Under the pieces are notes generated by a model. It had not been told where the DNA came from. It was given only the letters and a program-made list of their open reading frames with translations, and ran no database searches. DNA of 64,000 nt from Voacanga thouarsii (Eukaryota; Streptophyta; Magnoliopsida; Gentianales; Apocynaceae): the NCBI GenBank assembly GCA_026120185.1, contig JANUWF010000008.1:2542001-2606000 (forward strand), read 5' to 3'. Shown here one piece after another: positions 35,888 to 48,730 of the stretch. The position numbers were made by a program, and so were the translations under genes. Every line of letters starts with the position of its first letter. Positions within the stretch are counted from its first letter, which is position 1.

Positions 35888-37625
35888 TTCTGAAAAATTG
35901 AAAATAAAAGAAATCTCAGTTTGTGAAAAAATAAAATAATTTGTACACTTTATCCTCATATTAAATCCGATAATAGTTAAACCTATCACTATTATCTTTA
36001 ATATGATTATTTTTTCTCTTAGGAAAACTCACATAGCTTCTTGAGAAGATTAATAGTTTCCTAAGCTAAGTGTATTAACCCCTACAAATTAATTTTCCTT
36101 CCAGGTAATGATTTGGAAGATAACTCCATCGATGGGATGGCCATTTCTTCTTATTTCCTATGGACATTCCTCGCACTATAACCTCCAACGTGGGTTGACC
36201 GATCATAGCATATGTCCTAGGTTATTAACATTCACCCATTAGTTCTAGATCCTTGTGGTACCCCCATCCTATACGAATTCACTCTCAGGGTGATGCGAGG
36301 GGACCCACGATCTTTAATAAGGATCGTGATGAAAGCTGTGGATCCGGTAGAACCCCTCTCCCATTTAGTCTTTTAAAACAAGGGTTTTTAAAGAAATTAT
36401 CCTTTTTGAAAATATCCCATCAACTATCCCTTAACTCTTTGTAAAATATCTAAATTCATAAATCTCTATGTCAAGGTGAAATCCTTTAAGAGATTTTCTA
36501 TGGATTTATTCTACACAGTTAAGAACTTAATGATTTACAAAAATTTCATTTTAAACTTTCTAGAGAATTTGGTCTCAAGTTTAATTTGACAAAAATAATT
36601 TTCTAGTACAAAAATAAAACAAAATGGCTTTCTATTTTAACTTACAAAAATATCTAAATCCAAAATATTTTCTGTCAAGGATTAAATCCTTTGAGAAAAT
36701 ATCCAAGGATTAATTTTTGTTGAAGTTAAAAATAACCATTTTTAAATTGAAAAATATTTTTCTTGTCATAAATTTCTCAAAGACTTTGGTCTTTGAAAAA
36801 ACGTGCACATAGAGTATAAAAGAATTAAGCATGCTAGAAAACTGTAAACGTTTTCATGCTTTTCTATTCTTTTAACGTAGGTGTCCAAATAATATAATTA
36901 AACACAATAATTAGTTAATTAATGATCTTGTTTAATCCTAAATTTTCTTTAGTATTATTTTTCATACAAAATATTCAAAGAATATTAACTATTGCAATAA
37001 AAATAATTTCGTCTAGTATGGGACAAAAAAAAAAAAAAAATTCCCTCTGGTCCAATGCACCCGCCACATTGGATCATGGCCCCATGGGAAAACCCATAGA
37101 CCACGACCCTGGGCGGGTGTCCGCAACTCGGGTGGCAAAGCAGTAGTTCTGCAAAGAAACCGGGGCTCCGGGAGGAAGCTTCCTCTCGCGCGGTGTTGAG
37201 CCGAGGCCATCTTAGGCCCGGCTACGGCTCCAAGCTGCGACTAGCTTGGGCAACCTCGGCTCCCCTCACATCAGCAGCATCGACTTGGCTAAACGGCTCG
37301 GCACCGGCAGCTCGGCTAGTACAGTACTTCGTCTTCTTCGTTTTTCCTCCTTTGTTTTAGATGCTTTTTTCTTCACTTTTTACACAGATTTCACCAGAAT
37401 TCATCCAAAACAATCCGCAAATGCCTATGCCTTTAATTATAGGCTTATACGAATACTATGATAGCCATAAAAATTAATTATAGACGTTTCTATGTCTCAA
37501 CCATGAGACATACAGAGCATAAACTACCCATATCAGAAAACACGAAGGTTCACAGATTATGATCAAACAATCATCTGACCATTTTTATTCACTAACATGT
37601 ATCCTATATTTCCATATAAACCTGC
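35888..37625 (-). other. Leader of element F with GC-rich block
   Basis: Noncoding, 1.7 kb. A GC-rich block at about 37050-37330 contrasts sharply with its AT-rich surroundings. It includes an inverted repeat (TCCAATG 37051-37057 with CATTGGA 37067-37073) and CCCATGGG (37081-37088). Element B has a GC block at the same relative place. Confidence 0.7.
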
Positions 37626-37638
37626 CTCTGATACCAGT
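37626..37638 (-). other. Primer-binding site of element F
   Basis: Minus strand CTGGTATCAGAGG, next to the 5' LTR. It is a canonical Met-tRNA primer site, intact. Confidence 0.92.
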
Positions 37639-39537
37639 TGTAGGTAAACATGGCAAATTAAAGTGACGCACAGAAGCATGTCGTTAAAAATAAAAAAAAA
37701 AGCAGAGCAGCGGAAGAATTTTTTTTTCCTCTACACTTTATCGTTTGTCTAGGAGGTGCCGATGAGCCTGTCTGAACTACTGCTGGTTCGTGATCCTTTC
37801 TTCAGGATATTGTCCGGCAAGCCGTTGGCTCCATCTTAGCATCAATGCAATGCTTCGAGTCTTTTGGAATATAACCCGTGCCTGAAAGTTTGGTGAAGGC
37901 TAAGGATGAAGAGGATGATCTTCCTTTTTCTAACTAAATGTTATCAAGCATTAATCAGAAAAAATATCGTGTCTCTGTTCTTCCTATTGAATAGAACAGA
38001 GATCACAATCTATAGAGAGAAGAAGAAAAATAGCTAGAGGATAAAAACCACGTTCCATGTAAAACTGCCTCAGTTCTCTTGAATCCCAACTCCTTGATAA
38101 TAGGCTATTACTTGGGCATTCAAAATAAAACAGAGATGGTAGAATCAGAGAAGCCATAAGGCCCATATCATGTTAAGCCATCAACCAAACTAAACTTATT
38201 CTATGGATCTATGGCCCAGTTCATTAGGTTAAGCCTTTAATTCAATTTAATTAATCTGAACTAATACAAGCCCAATAATTAAATCAATTAAATAACCCAA
38301 ATGCACCAATATAAACCTCAAACGTTGGCCCAATTCATTGGGTTAAGCTTTTAATTCAATTTAATTATTCTTGGACTAATACAAGCCCAATAACTAAATT
38401 AATTAAGTAACCCAAATGGGCCAATATATAATTCTCTCTTTTTGGACCTTTTATTTTATTGTAACCCAATAAATAAACCAAGCTACTCGAATAAAATAAA
38501 ATTCATTTTATACAAGACCAATCCCTCAACCCAAAACCATTAGGACTTATGGGCTATTTCGAGGACCAAAAGACACATTGCCTTGGCTACTAAAATGACC
38601 AAAATAGCCCTACTATAAAATATGTATATTTTACATTTTAAATATTTTCTAATATCACCATAAGAAAATATTGATTCCAAGAATAATGTTACGTTAGCAA
38701 AGTCTCCAACCTACAGGTGTAATGACTAAAATATCCCTCTACGTATCGCCATACATTTAGAGAAGAAGAGTGTACTAACACCTCTCTAAAAAACATCTAC
38801 CATCCTTAGGCTTCTAGTCCAATGATCCACGACTTTTGGAATATTTCTGCTTTCCAAGGGAGATACCTTAAAGAAAAACATCCAAATCATATTCCCTAAG
38901 GCCCTGGATATTAAGATCATTCGAATAGTCATAAGAGGCGATATAGTGCAGAAGCTATCTTGTACAAGTTTTTCTTAACTAACTAGTCACATATATCTAA
39001 CATACAAGTATATTGATTTGACTCTACGATAGAACCTCAGCTATAGTATATCAAAGTACATGCTTCTAGCTTTGTCAGACCACCAACTCATACTCAAGCG
39101 GTAGAGTATTAGTCCATGCCGTAGCAGTAGTAGTCTGAGTTTCTTCTAAATAGTACTTTTAGAAACCACTGTTACAGGTCCTATTCTATGTATTCGAAAT
39201 TGCTTATGCTATGAAGTGAGTGAACTACTTGCTGGCTAAAGATAAGCCATTCCCCATTTAGAATTCATTATACAATAACCTAAACACGATGAGATTCCCA
39301 CTCTCATCAATCGATTAAGAACAAACGTTTATGTGTTAAGTGACTCGTAGTCCATACCTTACTGTGAAAGACCACTATTTACATGGATCACTTACTTAAA
39401 CGCAATGGGTCTTTTCCAAACATAAATTGGGCACAAATAAAATGTAAATTCACAAATAAATTTTGAGGATAAATTATTTAATTAATAAATTCGATAATTA
39501 CATCAGAAACCTAGTCTAGATGACATATATTCCAACA
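37639..39537 (-). repeat. 5' LTR of element F
   Basis: Minus strand from TGTTGGAATATATGTCA (39537) to GTTTACCTACA (37639), 1899 bp. It matches the 3' LTR and is followed on the plus side by the TSD AGAAC (39538-39542). Confidence 0.92.
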
Positions 39538-40723
39538 AGAACAGGACCCATAGTAGTGGTTTCTCAAAGTACTAAAATAATAGAAATATAGATTACTACA
39601 GCTACAACGTGGATTAATACCCTATGATTTTAGTATGGGTTGGTGGTCTATTGAAGTTGGGAGCATATATTTTGATATATTATAGGTGAGGTTCTACTGT
39701 AGGACTAATATACTTGTTTGTTAGGTAATTATGACCAATTAGTTAAGACAGACTCATACAAGATATCTTCTACACTCCTGTTGGAGATATCATCCCTTGT
39801 GACTATTCGAATGGTCTAGAGATCTAGGGCCCTAGATATATGACTTTAATGTTTGCTTTAGGGTAGCTCCCTAGTAAAGCGAAAGCATTCTAGAAAGTCC
39901 AGGACCATTGGACTAAAGGTCTAATGATGGTAGATGTCATTTAAAGAGGTGTTACTACACTGTTTCCTTTCTAAATGAATGGCATTATGCAGAGGGGTAT
40001 TTTAGTCATTATACTTGCAGGTCGAAGACAATGCTAAATGTAACATTATCTTTGGAGTCAATACTTTCATATGGTATAATAAAAAATATTTAAAATACAA
40101 AATGCAGCTATTTTTATAGTAGGAGTATTTTGGTCATTTTAACAACCAAGGACGATGTGTTTTTTGGTCCTCAGAATAGCCTGTAAGTCCTAATTAATTT
40201 TAGGTTGAGGAAATTATCTTGATTAAAGAAAATTTTATTTTATTCAGGAAGTCTAATTTATTATTGGATTGGAATAAAATAAAAAAATCCAGAGATATTA
40301 ATTAAATTAGTTACCTAGTTTAATTGGTTAATTAATTATTCAGGGCCTGAGCCTGAATTGAATAATTAGAAATTAACCTGGGCTTAAACTAGGTATATGG
40401 CTTGAGAAATTATCTTGGTCTATTTGGAACCGTTGATTATTTATTAGGCTTTTATTAGTTCAAAAATAAAATAAATAATTAAGGTTTATTTTTTATTTAT
40501 AGGCTTATTAAATCTAAGATAAAATAAATAATAATGTTTGACCCAATAGCATAGACCAAGATCCATGGACCAGAACCATGTTTAGCTAGTTTACCCTAGC
40601 TAAACATCTTCTGGTGGAAGGTAAGAATATTTGAACATGTGCAAATAGGGATATCCAAAGGTTTATTATTATTAAAATAGTGTGAGATAAGTTAATCTCT
40701 CAAGATTTTCACCGTGTGAGATA
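39538..40723 (+). repeat. Copia LTR A, right part
   Basis: Continues LTR A after element F (GTGGTTTCTCAAAGTACTA onward) and follows LTR B in the same order. It stops about 350 bp short of a full LTR, where element B begins at 40724. The missing end probably lies beyond element B, outside the window. Confidence 0.78.
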
Positions 40724-42611
40724 TGTTAGAATGTATGCCCAATAAGATTGTATTTCTGATGTAATTTTGATTAAATTAAAAAAAGTTTTATTCTCACAAA
40801 TTGTTTGTGTTTTATCATTTTAATTTGTGCATGATTTCGTTGGAAAAAACTTATTATATTTAAGTAAATGATCCATATGAATTGAGGCCTTTCACAGTAA
40901 GGTATGTATTACAGTTACTTAATACATAAACTATTGTTTTTAATCGGATGATGAGAATGAGAATTTCATAACGATAAGATTATTATATTATGAATTTCAG
41001 GTGGGGAATGGCTCACCTTTAGCCAGTGAGTAGTCTTCTCACTTCATAACATAAGTATGTTTCAAATACGTAGAAATGGACTTGTAATAGTGGTTTCTAA
41101 AAGTACTATAATGGTAGAAACCCAGACTACTATTGCTACAGTATGGACTTATACCCTACGGCTTGAGTATGGATTGTGGTCTGGCGAAGCTGGAAGTGTA
41201 TACTTTAATATACTATAGTTGAGGTTCTATTGTAGGACCAATATACTTGTATGTTGGGTATATGTAACTAGTTAGTTAAGATAAACTCGTGCAAGATAAC
41301 TTCTACGCTATATTGCCCTTTTAGATTGTTCGAATAATCTAATAATCCAGGGCCATAGGAAACATAACTTGGATGTTTGATTTAAGGTAGCTCCATTGGA
41401 AAGTAGAAATATTCTAGGATGTCTAAATTATTAGAATAAAAGTTTAAGGATGGAAGATGTCCTTTAAAGAGGTGTTAATAGACTCCTCCTCTCTAAATGC
41501 ACGATATTACATAGAGGGGTATATTTGTCATAACACTTGTAAGTCAGAGACATTGCTTACGCAACATTGTTCTTGGGGTCAATATTTTTTTATGGTGATA
41601 TTAGCAAATATTTAAATGTAAAATACAACTATTTCTATAGCAGAGGTATTTTGGTCTTTTTAGTAGCCAAGGCGATGTGTCTGTTGGTCACCGAAATAGC
41701 CTATAAGCCTTGATGGAATTAGGTTAAGAAATTGGTCTTGGTCATGATGGGCTTTATTTTATTCAAGTAGCCTAATTCATTTATTCGGCTAGAATAAAAT
41801 AAAAAGGCTCGAAGAGAGAGTTATCTATTGGCCTAGTTTAGTTGGTCAATTAATTATTTGGGGCTTGAGCCTAGAATGAATAATTACGGTTGGCCTAGTC
41901 TAAATTAGGTAAAAGGCCAAAGAAAATGTTTTAGTCCATTTTGGGTTAATTAATTAATTACCTGTTGGGTTTTGATTAATCTTACTCCAGTTAATTAATT
42001 TTGGCTAGCCCAATGAGTTGGACCGAAGGTCCATGTTTTAGTCATAGCTTGATTAGAATTAAACGGGTATGGGTCTTCAGGTGGTTAGCTTAGGTTTTTG
42101 AATTTTCAAAAAAGATATCAGCAGATATCTTCGGATAGCTTGAGAGTTTTTTTTAGGCTATTAGGATTCATATACCTAAGAAAATCCCTAACCAATATCA
42201 ACCAGGTGATTTAAAAAAAAAAAAAAAAACATACTCTAGCAGTCAGAACTCTCTGGGTCTATCTCGATTCTAATCTCTAATAGAACGGGGAGACGATCTT
42301 TATCTAATGATAGCTCTGTAGTAATTGGTCAGAGATGAGAATACTAGATTCATTATTCCTTCAGTTTTTATCGACTAGTCAGGTGGTGGTTATATTCTGG
42401 ATGATCAGAAGCTTGGTGTGAATGAGACGAAGTAAGAGAATCGTAAGACTCAAACCTGAGGCTTCAGTGCAACTAGTATTTCTAGAAGAGAACATCCCTG
42501 CATAGTCTAAACAATCAAAGCTTCCTCCTAAACACAGGTAACAAATTTTTGAAAAGCTTCTATTTCTAATCTTGTTATCTTTGTATGATTGTTTATCGAG
42601 TTAAACCTTCA
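40724..42611 (+). repeat. 5' LTR of element B
   Basis: TGTTAGAATGTATGCCC to AAACCTTCA, 1888 bp, close to the 1881 and 1899 bp of the F LTRs. It aligns with the 3' LTR from 52987. Confidence 0.9.
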
Positions 42612-42613
42612 AT

Positions 42614-42624
42614 TAGTATAAGAG
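42614..42624 (+). other. Degenerate primer-binding site of element B
   Basis: TAGTATAAGAG, two bases after the LTR. It differs from TGGTATCAGAG by two changes, so the tRNA primer would pair poorly. Confidence 0.75.
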
Positions 42625-44456
42625 AATGTTAGTTTATGGCAAATGTAGGAAGCATGCTTAGGCTATATAAAATTAGCAAGCTTTCTGTTGATTATTTATT
42701 TGAGATCCTTCATGTTTACTGGTATAGGTAGTATTCACTGTAAATCTCATCGTTGAGATATAATTTTTTGTAATAGTTGATAAATCGTGTAAACCCAGTG
42801 TTTAAGGCATAGGCACTTTTTGTGGTTTTGTTTTGGTTGATTTCTGTTCTAAATTTGTAAGCAAAATCACGTGTAAAAGCCTCTGGAAAGATGAATATTG
42901 CAGAAGCAGAAAAGAGGAAAACAAAAAAGAAAATGAGAAGAAAGGCGCTGCCAAAGTGAAGCCAAGCCTGGTGGCTGCAGCTAGAACCCAACTAGTCAAG
43001 ACATGGTGCACACCTGCCGCAGCTGGTTGAGCACCAGTTGAGCATAGCTTGAGGTACAAGAAGTGCCCAGCCGCGGCTGGTTGGGCACCAACTGCACGCG
43101 GCCAAGGCACATAGTGCCCAGACCGGCTGCGACCTGGAGCAAGCATCCAGCGGCTTGGCCATCCTGATCGGGTTGTGGGTTTTTAGGTTCATGTGTTGTG
43201 GTTAGGTTAGATGGGTGTGAGTCGATTTGGTCCAGCTCGCTATGATCTTGTGTGGCGAGTGCATAAAGACTATAGGAGAAATTTTTATTTTTTCTTGTAA
43301 TTTTCTTGCATTTTTCTTTTTCGTTTTAGGTCCTATACCAGTCGAATTTATTATTTTTTCATAGTTAATTTTCTTGAAATATTTTGCATGAAAAATAATA
43401 GTAAAGGATTTAGGATTAAACAAGACAATTAATTAATTAATATGTTTAATTCTATTGGACATTTAGGTTAAAAGAATAGAAAAGCATGAAAACACTTATA
43501 GTTTTCTGGCATGTTATTTTATTTTGTAAACTTATGTGCATGTTTTCTCAAGAACCAAAGTCTTTGGGAATTTTTGGCAAAGGAAAAATATTTTTCTTTA
43601 ATTAAATGGTTATTTTAGCATAAAAGCAAAATTAATCCTTAGACATTCTCTTAAAGGATTTTATTCATGAAATAAAGAATATGTTATATTTAAATATTTT
43701 TGTGTGTTAAAAGGAACAACCATTTTAATTTATTTTACAAGAAAATTTATTTTTGTCAAATAAAACTCAAGAAAGTCTCTTAAAAGTTTTAAAAGGAAAT
43801 TTTTGAAATCATTAAGTTCTTAACTAGGTAAAATTAATCCATTGAAAATCTCGTAAAGGATTTTTACCTTAACATAGAGATTTATGGATTTAACTATATT
43901 ATAAGAGTTAAAGGATACTTAATGGAATATTTTCAAAAGGAAATTTTCTTGAAAAACCTTGTTTTAAAAGACTAAGTGGGAAAGGGGTTCCAACGACCCC
44001 ACGGCTTTCATCACAATCCTTATTAGAGATCGTGGTTCCCCTCGTGTTATCTTGAGAGTGAACCTGTATAGGATGGGAATTCCACAAGGTTTTAGATCTA
44101 ATAGATGGACATAATTGATGTCCGGGACACGTATTGTAATCGGCCAGCCCACGTTAGAGGTCATAGTGTGAGAATTGTCCATAGAGAATGAGAAGATACG
44201 ATCATTTCTTCTATGGAGTTATCTTCTGGACTATTACCTAGAAGGGTAGTCGATTTGTAGTGTTCAACACACTTAGCTGAGAAAACTGTTAATCTTCCCA
44301 AGAAACTATGTCAGTTCTCCTAAGGGCCAAACTGATCATATTAAAGATAATAGTGATAGGGTTAATTATTATCAATTTTTAATATGAGGATAAATTGCAC
44401 AAATTATTTATTTTTTCACAAACTGAGAAATTTTCTTTTATGTTGATTTTTCAGAA
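42625..44456 (+). other. Leader of element B with GC-rich palindromic block
   Basis: Noncoding, 1.8 kb. The GC-rich block at about 42955-43165 holds two related units (GCCGCAGCTGGTTGAGCACCA at about 43016, GCCGCGGCTGGTTGGGCACCA at 43070) and a perfect 14-bp palindrome CCAGCCGCGGCTGG at 43067-43080. Open frames across it on both strands show no known motif. Confidence 0.65.
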
Positions 44457-45030
44457 ATGGTCGGTAGATGTTCTTTCAGTCCTTTGGCTGTTATTCTTTG
44501 TGAGATTATGCTAATAGGTCCAAACTACATGTTGGCCACTATGTCTAATGTGCTCAGTCCAAACACGAGCACATGTCCATTGCTTATGACATTAGCACGT
44601 CTTTAACCACAATGTTTGCTGATAAAAGCCAACTTGCAAGATAAGAGGCTCTTAGAATGATCATTAGCACTAAGATAGCTAAGGAAGCATCAGTCAGAGA
44701 GCATATACTTAAGATGATTGCTGTTTTCGTTAAAGCAAAAGTCTTAGGGCTGTGATTGACCCCGAGAACTAAGTGGATATGATTTTTGAATCTTTACCGA
44801 GCTCTTTTACTCAGTTTAAGTTGAATTATAATATAAACAAGTTAAACATGAGTTTAACAGAGTTAATAAAAGAGCTTTAGGTGACAGAGAAGGCCATGAA
44901 GCCATAGTCCAAGGCCATAATTGCTAAGGCTTCTTTTTCAAGAACTGGCCTAAACATAGAAAGTTCAAAATGAAGAAGAGAAATGTAGCGACCCAGCCCA
45001 AAGATAAGCAAGTACTTCAAATATGGGAAG
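44457..45030 (+). pseudogene. Element B gag, internally deleted
   Basis: The ATG at 44457 starts MVGRCSFSPLAVIL, matching F gag. After GPNY it jumps directly to MLATMSNVL, a segment that lies roughly 75 codons later in F, so the middle of the N-terminal domain has been deleted. Further homology (MIISTKIAKEASVREHILKMIAVF at about 44656-44730) is in other frames. Many stops follow. Confidence 0.8.
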
Positions 45031-46479
45031 AATGGACACTTGAAAAAAGAATGTCTAGATTTTCAGGTCAAGAAAAACTCCAAAGGTATTGTTTACTATC
45101 TAGAGTCTATATCTATGGTTGGATCAACTTCCACTTGGATTGTTGATTCTAGAGCCACTAATCATATCTATAACTCCTTGCAGGGGTTTAGGAAGATAAG
45201 AAGACTCCAGAAGGGCGAACATAGATTATGCGTGGGAAATGGAGCACAAGTGGGGGCCAATCACTAGGAGAGCTTTGAAGGATATTTTATATGTATCAGG
45301 TTTCAGATAGAATTTGATTTCAGTTGTAAAACTAATAAATCATGGTTATTCTATTTCTTTACTATCAGTAGAAATGAAGAAGTTTTATGTACTCGGCACA
45401 TGTATGAAGACCTATTCTTCATAAATCTTATAAATAATCAAATAAACAATACTTAAAATGAACCTTTAAGTACGAAGAGAAAGACCAATGTCAATGACTC
45501 TTATCTATGGCATCTAAGGTTGGGTCACATTAATTCAACCAGGATTCAGAGGTTAATTTATGATAAGCCTTTGAGCTCATTGAGATTGGAAAATGGGCCT
45601 TAGTGTGAATCTTGTCTTATGGGAAAGATGACCAAAAAGGATTTTACCCAAAGGCAGATAGTGCCAAGAAGATATTGCGCCTTGTTCATTATGTGTGGTC
45701 CATTGTCTGCACTAGCAAGAGGAGGGTTTGAGTATTTTATCACTTTCATGGATGATTGTATAAGATACGGTTACGTTTACCTAATAAAGTGCAAGTTTGA
45801 CTAATTTAACAAGTTCAAAGAGTTTAAGGCTGAAGTAGTGCATCGAACAGGTAAAATGATCAAAACCTTACGATTGGATTATGGTGTAGAGTACCTCATC
45901 GGTAAATTCAAGGATTACATGGTATATGATGCGATAGTATCCTAGCTCTCTACGCCGAGGACACTCCAATAGAATGGAGTAGCTGAGAGAAGGAACAAAA
46001 CGTTGATGGAAATGGTCCGAAGTATAATGTCTCATACTACTCTTTTGGTTTCTTTTTGGGGATATGCCCTAGAAACAGCGGCATACATTCTAAACTTGGT
46101 ACCTACCAAATTAGTACCTAAGATTCCCTATGAGATGTGGACTGGGTATAAGCCAAGTTTGAACCATCTTAAGATATGGGGTTGTGTAGCTTATGTACTG
46201 ATCAAGAAAGACATGCTAGAACCAATGTCAGAATTATGCTACCTTTTTGAGTATCCAAAGAGAACAAAGGGTGGTTACTTTTAGCATTCCAAGGAGTAGA
46301 AAGTACTGGTAAGTATTAATGCCAGATACTTGGAAGATGATCAAAGTACATCCACGAACAGTTCAACTGGGTTGGAACTCGAGAAGAAGTTATCTTCTGA
46401 ATCAACTTCTTTTGACCCAATTATAGAACAAGAAGAGGTATAGCCTCGGGAACCAGTATAAAGGGAGCCTTGTCGTAGC
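45031..46479 (+). pseudogene. Element B protease and integrase
   Basis: Protease: STSTWIVDSRATNHIYNSLQ (45040-45267), where the active-site DSG reads DSR. Pre-integrase and integrase: LRLGHINSTRIQRL at about 45512, CGPLSALARGGFEYFITFMDDC (45619-45804, by parts), then MEMVRSIMSHTTLLVSFWGYALETAAYILNLVP and PYEMWTGYKPSLNHLKIWG (46003-46284, by parts). The C-terminal linker EPCRSGN is cut by LTR I at 46485. Stops and frame changes separate these pieces. Confidence 0.87.
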
Positions 46480-46484
46480 GGGAA
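46480..46484. repeat. Target-site duplication GGGAA (left) of solo LTR I
   Basis: GGGAA on both sides (46480-46484 and 51322-51326). The linker CRSG then KISRVLERW rejoins when LTR I is removed, as in F (RRSGRVSRVIERW). Confidence 0.92.
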
Positions 46485-46717
46485 TGTAATACCCCACTCT
46501 GGTCACACATAGTTTATGAGAATTAACATGCATTGAATATGAACATATGTATTTGAACATGATATATGCTTATTTCATGAATTCGCAAGGTTGTGTTTTG
46601 GTGATGTGTGCATATTTTAAATTTATTTGAATATGTAATGCATTAAATTTTTAATGGTGATTTAGGAATAGTGGAAGGTATTATTTGATTATTGTGCCAT
46701 AAAATACCTTACATGAA

Positions 46718-46718
46718 A

Positions 46719-46786
<68 letters not shown>

Positions 46787-46954
46787 CATTCCTAAAAAGC
46801 TATTATATCTCCCATTTTTGGTTGGTCATCTATTAATTATTTATAATAGTAATAATTATTATTATTATACTAATTAGAACTATATTGTTATTATTTATTA
46901 TCTATTGAAAACTTATCTATTGTTATAGTTGTTTCCACTTGATGAATTATAATA

Positions 46955-47000
<46 letters not shown>

Positions 47001-47153
47001 GATGTTATAACATTAAAATGACTTCCGTTTATTCTATGTTATAATATTATATATATAGTTTTGTGTATTAAGTATATATTTATTCTATGTCATAAGCGTA
47101 TATTTTATGTTATAAAAAAATGACTTTCTATTATTCTATATATAAACATATGC

Positions 47154-47185
<32 letters not shown>

Positions 47186-47265
47186 ATTATACTATGCATT
47201 CATTTGGTTAACCTTGTTTAACCATCACTTTAGAGGTTCATTTCAATAAGATATGTCATCCTTTA

Positions 47266-47336
<71 letters not shown>
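46718..47336. repeat. Cluster of microsatellites in LTR I
   Basis: (ATT)n at 46718-46786, (AC)n at 46960-46999, (AT)n at about 47153-47179, (TTA)n at 47266-47336. Any protein read here (for example a run of Ile) is an artefact. Confidence 0.95.
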
Positions 47337-47906
47337 CCAAGCTATTTTTTTTTTTAAAGTTTTGAATTAGAAACAGAGCTTTCTCCCAAAGCTTCTCTTA
47401 TCTCGGTCAAATCCTATAGGAATGCTCAAGTCTTGAATAATTTCTCTTTATGCAGCCACCAAACTTGATCATTTCAACACCATCGATTGGTTGTTGAATT
47501 ACAAAAGACAAAATCACAATCATAATCCACCGGAACTTTGAAAATTCATTTCAGCCTTTGGTCGCCAATTTGAGGTCTCTTAGCCTCAAGAATAATTTCT
47601 GAAATTTGAAGAAATTCTATCTAGGCCATTTTGAAAGTTTGAACCTCCTATAATTCTTCCGAAATTTAGTCAAGCCAACACTGACTGATTAATCAATCTT
47701 CCTATTAACCGGTACATCCCAACTTCCCCTAGCTTCACGATTTTCTTTTCTTTACCTAAGGAAAATCTCAGCTTACCTTCACTCCTAGGAACTCTTGAAA
47801 CTCTCAAGAATTTCAGCCATCATCGTACACTACTTCTTCTCTCTATGGTGCATGAATTCCTCTTCAGCTTGAACAACAAAACACTGCCATAGTTAGCAAA
47901 ACAGCC

Positions 47907-47939
<33 letters not shown>

Positions 47940-48315
47940 TTCTGTAACCGAATTCGCAGCAAACTCTCAAACTTCAGTCTCTTTATTCTGGCCAACACAC
48001 ATAGTAGCTATCATTCTAGGTTGCTCATCCTTTTCCTAAAAGGATTTTAAGAGGTAACAAGCTTGATCCTTCTTTTATTTTCTCTTGGAAAAAAAATGGC
48101 AGCATGTATATGTGTGTTTGTGATGGGATTGTCGGTCATCTCTTTACTTCTTTGTGTGGGATCTTTTCTTGTTAATGTTGATCTTGCATAAACCTTAATG
48201 CTAGGGTTGTTTTCTTCAAGGAAAATCTGATGGGAAAAACATGTGTACATGATTTTGGCTTTAAAATGGTTGGTTAAAAAATTAGAATTTTTGCTGCTAT
48301 TGAATGTGTAGTTTG

Positions 48316-48730
48316 AATGGAAATTGGCCAGCATACTAGCTACTTCTAATTATCTCCTTGTGCACGAATTTTAAATGGAAATTGCTAGGCATACTGATTG
48401 CTTCTACTTGTCTCTTTGTGCACAAATTTTAAATGGAAATTGCAAGGCATATTAACAACTAGACTCCCTTTTGGTATGCGTATGTAAAAGACAGATTTTT
48501 CAAAGTGGATGAAATCATCCTTTCAGTGAACCGAATGCTTGCTGTAATTTGTCTCTTCTACTTGTTTCTTTTCAGTGAGCCGAATGTTTGCTTCTATTTG
48601 TCCCTTCTATTTGTTTCTTTTCAGTGAACCGAATGCCTATGGAGGCTGTGGGTAGTTTCGCAATATATGCTTCTATTTGTCTCTTCTATTTGTTTTTTTT
48701 CAAGTGAACCGAATGCATATGGAAGCTGTG
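48316..48730 (+). repeat. Two tandem repeat arrays in LTR I
   Basis: First array: AATGGAAATTG at 48316, 48374 and 48432, period 58 bp, with TTGTGCACRAATTTTA between. Second array: CAGTGARCCGAATG at 48524, 48573 and 48622, period 49 bp, with a fourth copy at about 48701 after a longer unit. Both are local duplications. Confidence 0.85.

Larger units (their letters stand above)
26715..39537 (-). mobile_element. Element F: full-length Ty1/copia retrotransposon with nested solo LTR H
   Basis: Minus-strand element of 12.8 kb, or about 9.45 kb without solo LTR H and one copy of H's TSD. In its own direction: 5' LTR (39537-37639), Met-tRNA primer site (37637), leader with GC-rich block, gag (from 35887), protease, integrase, RT interrupted by H, RNase H, polypurine tract (28607-28596), 3' LTR (28595-26715). 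TSDs are AGAAC on both sides. It is the best-preserved copia in the window but has stops in every domain and changed catalytic residues in RT. It sits inside LTR A. Confidence 0.94.

Noticed and set aside
42802..43192. Ala/Pro/Cys-rich open frames on both strands
   Set aside because: They come from the GC-rich leader block of element B, are not at a gag position and show no domain.
46692..46877. Open frame encoding a long Ile run
   Set aside because: It is simply the (ATT)n microsatellite in LTR I.
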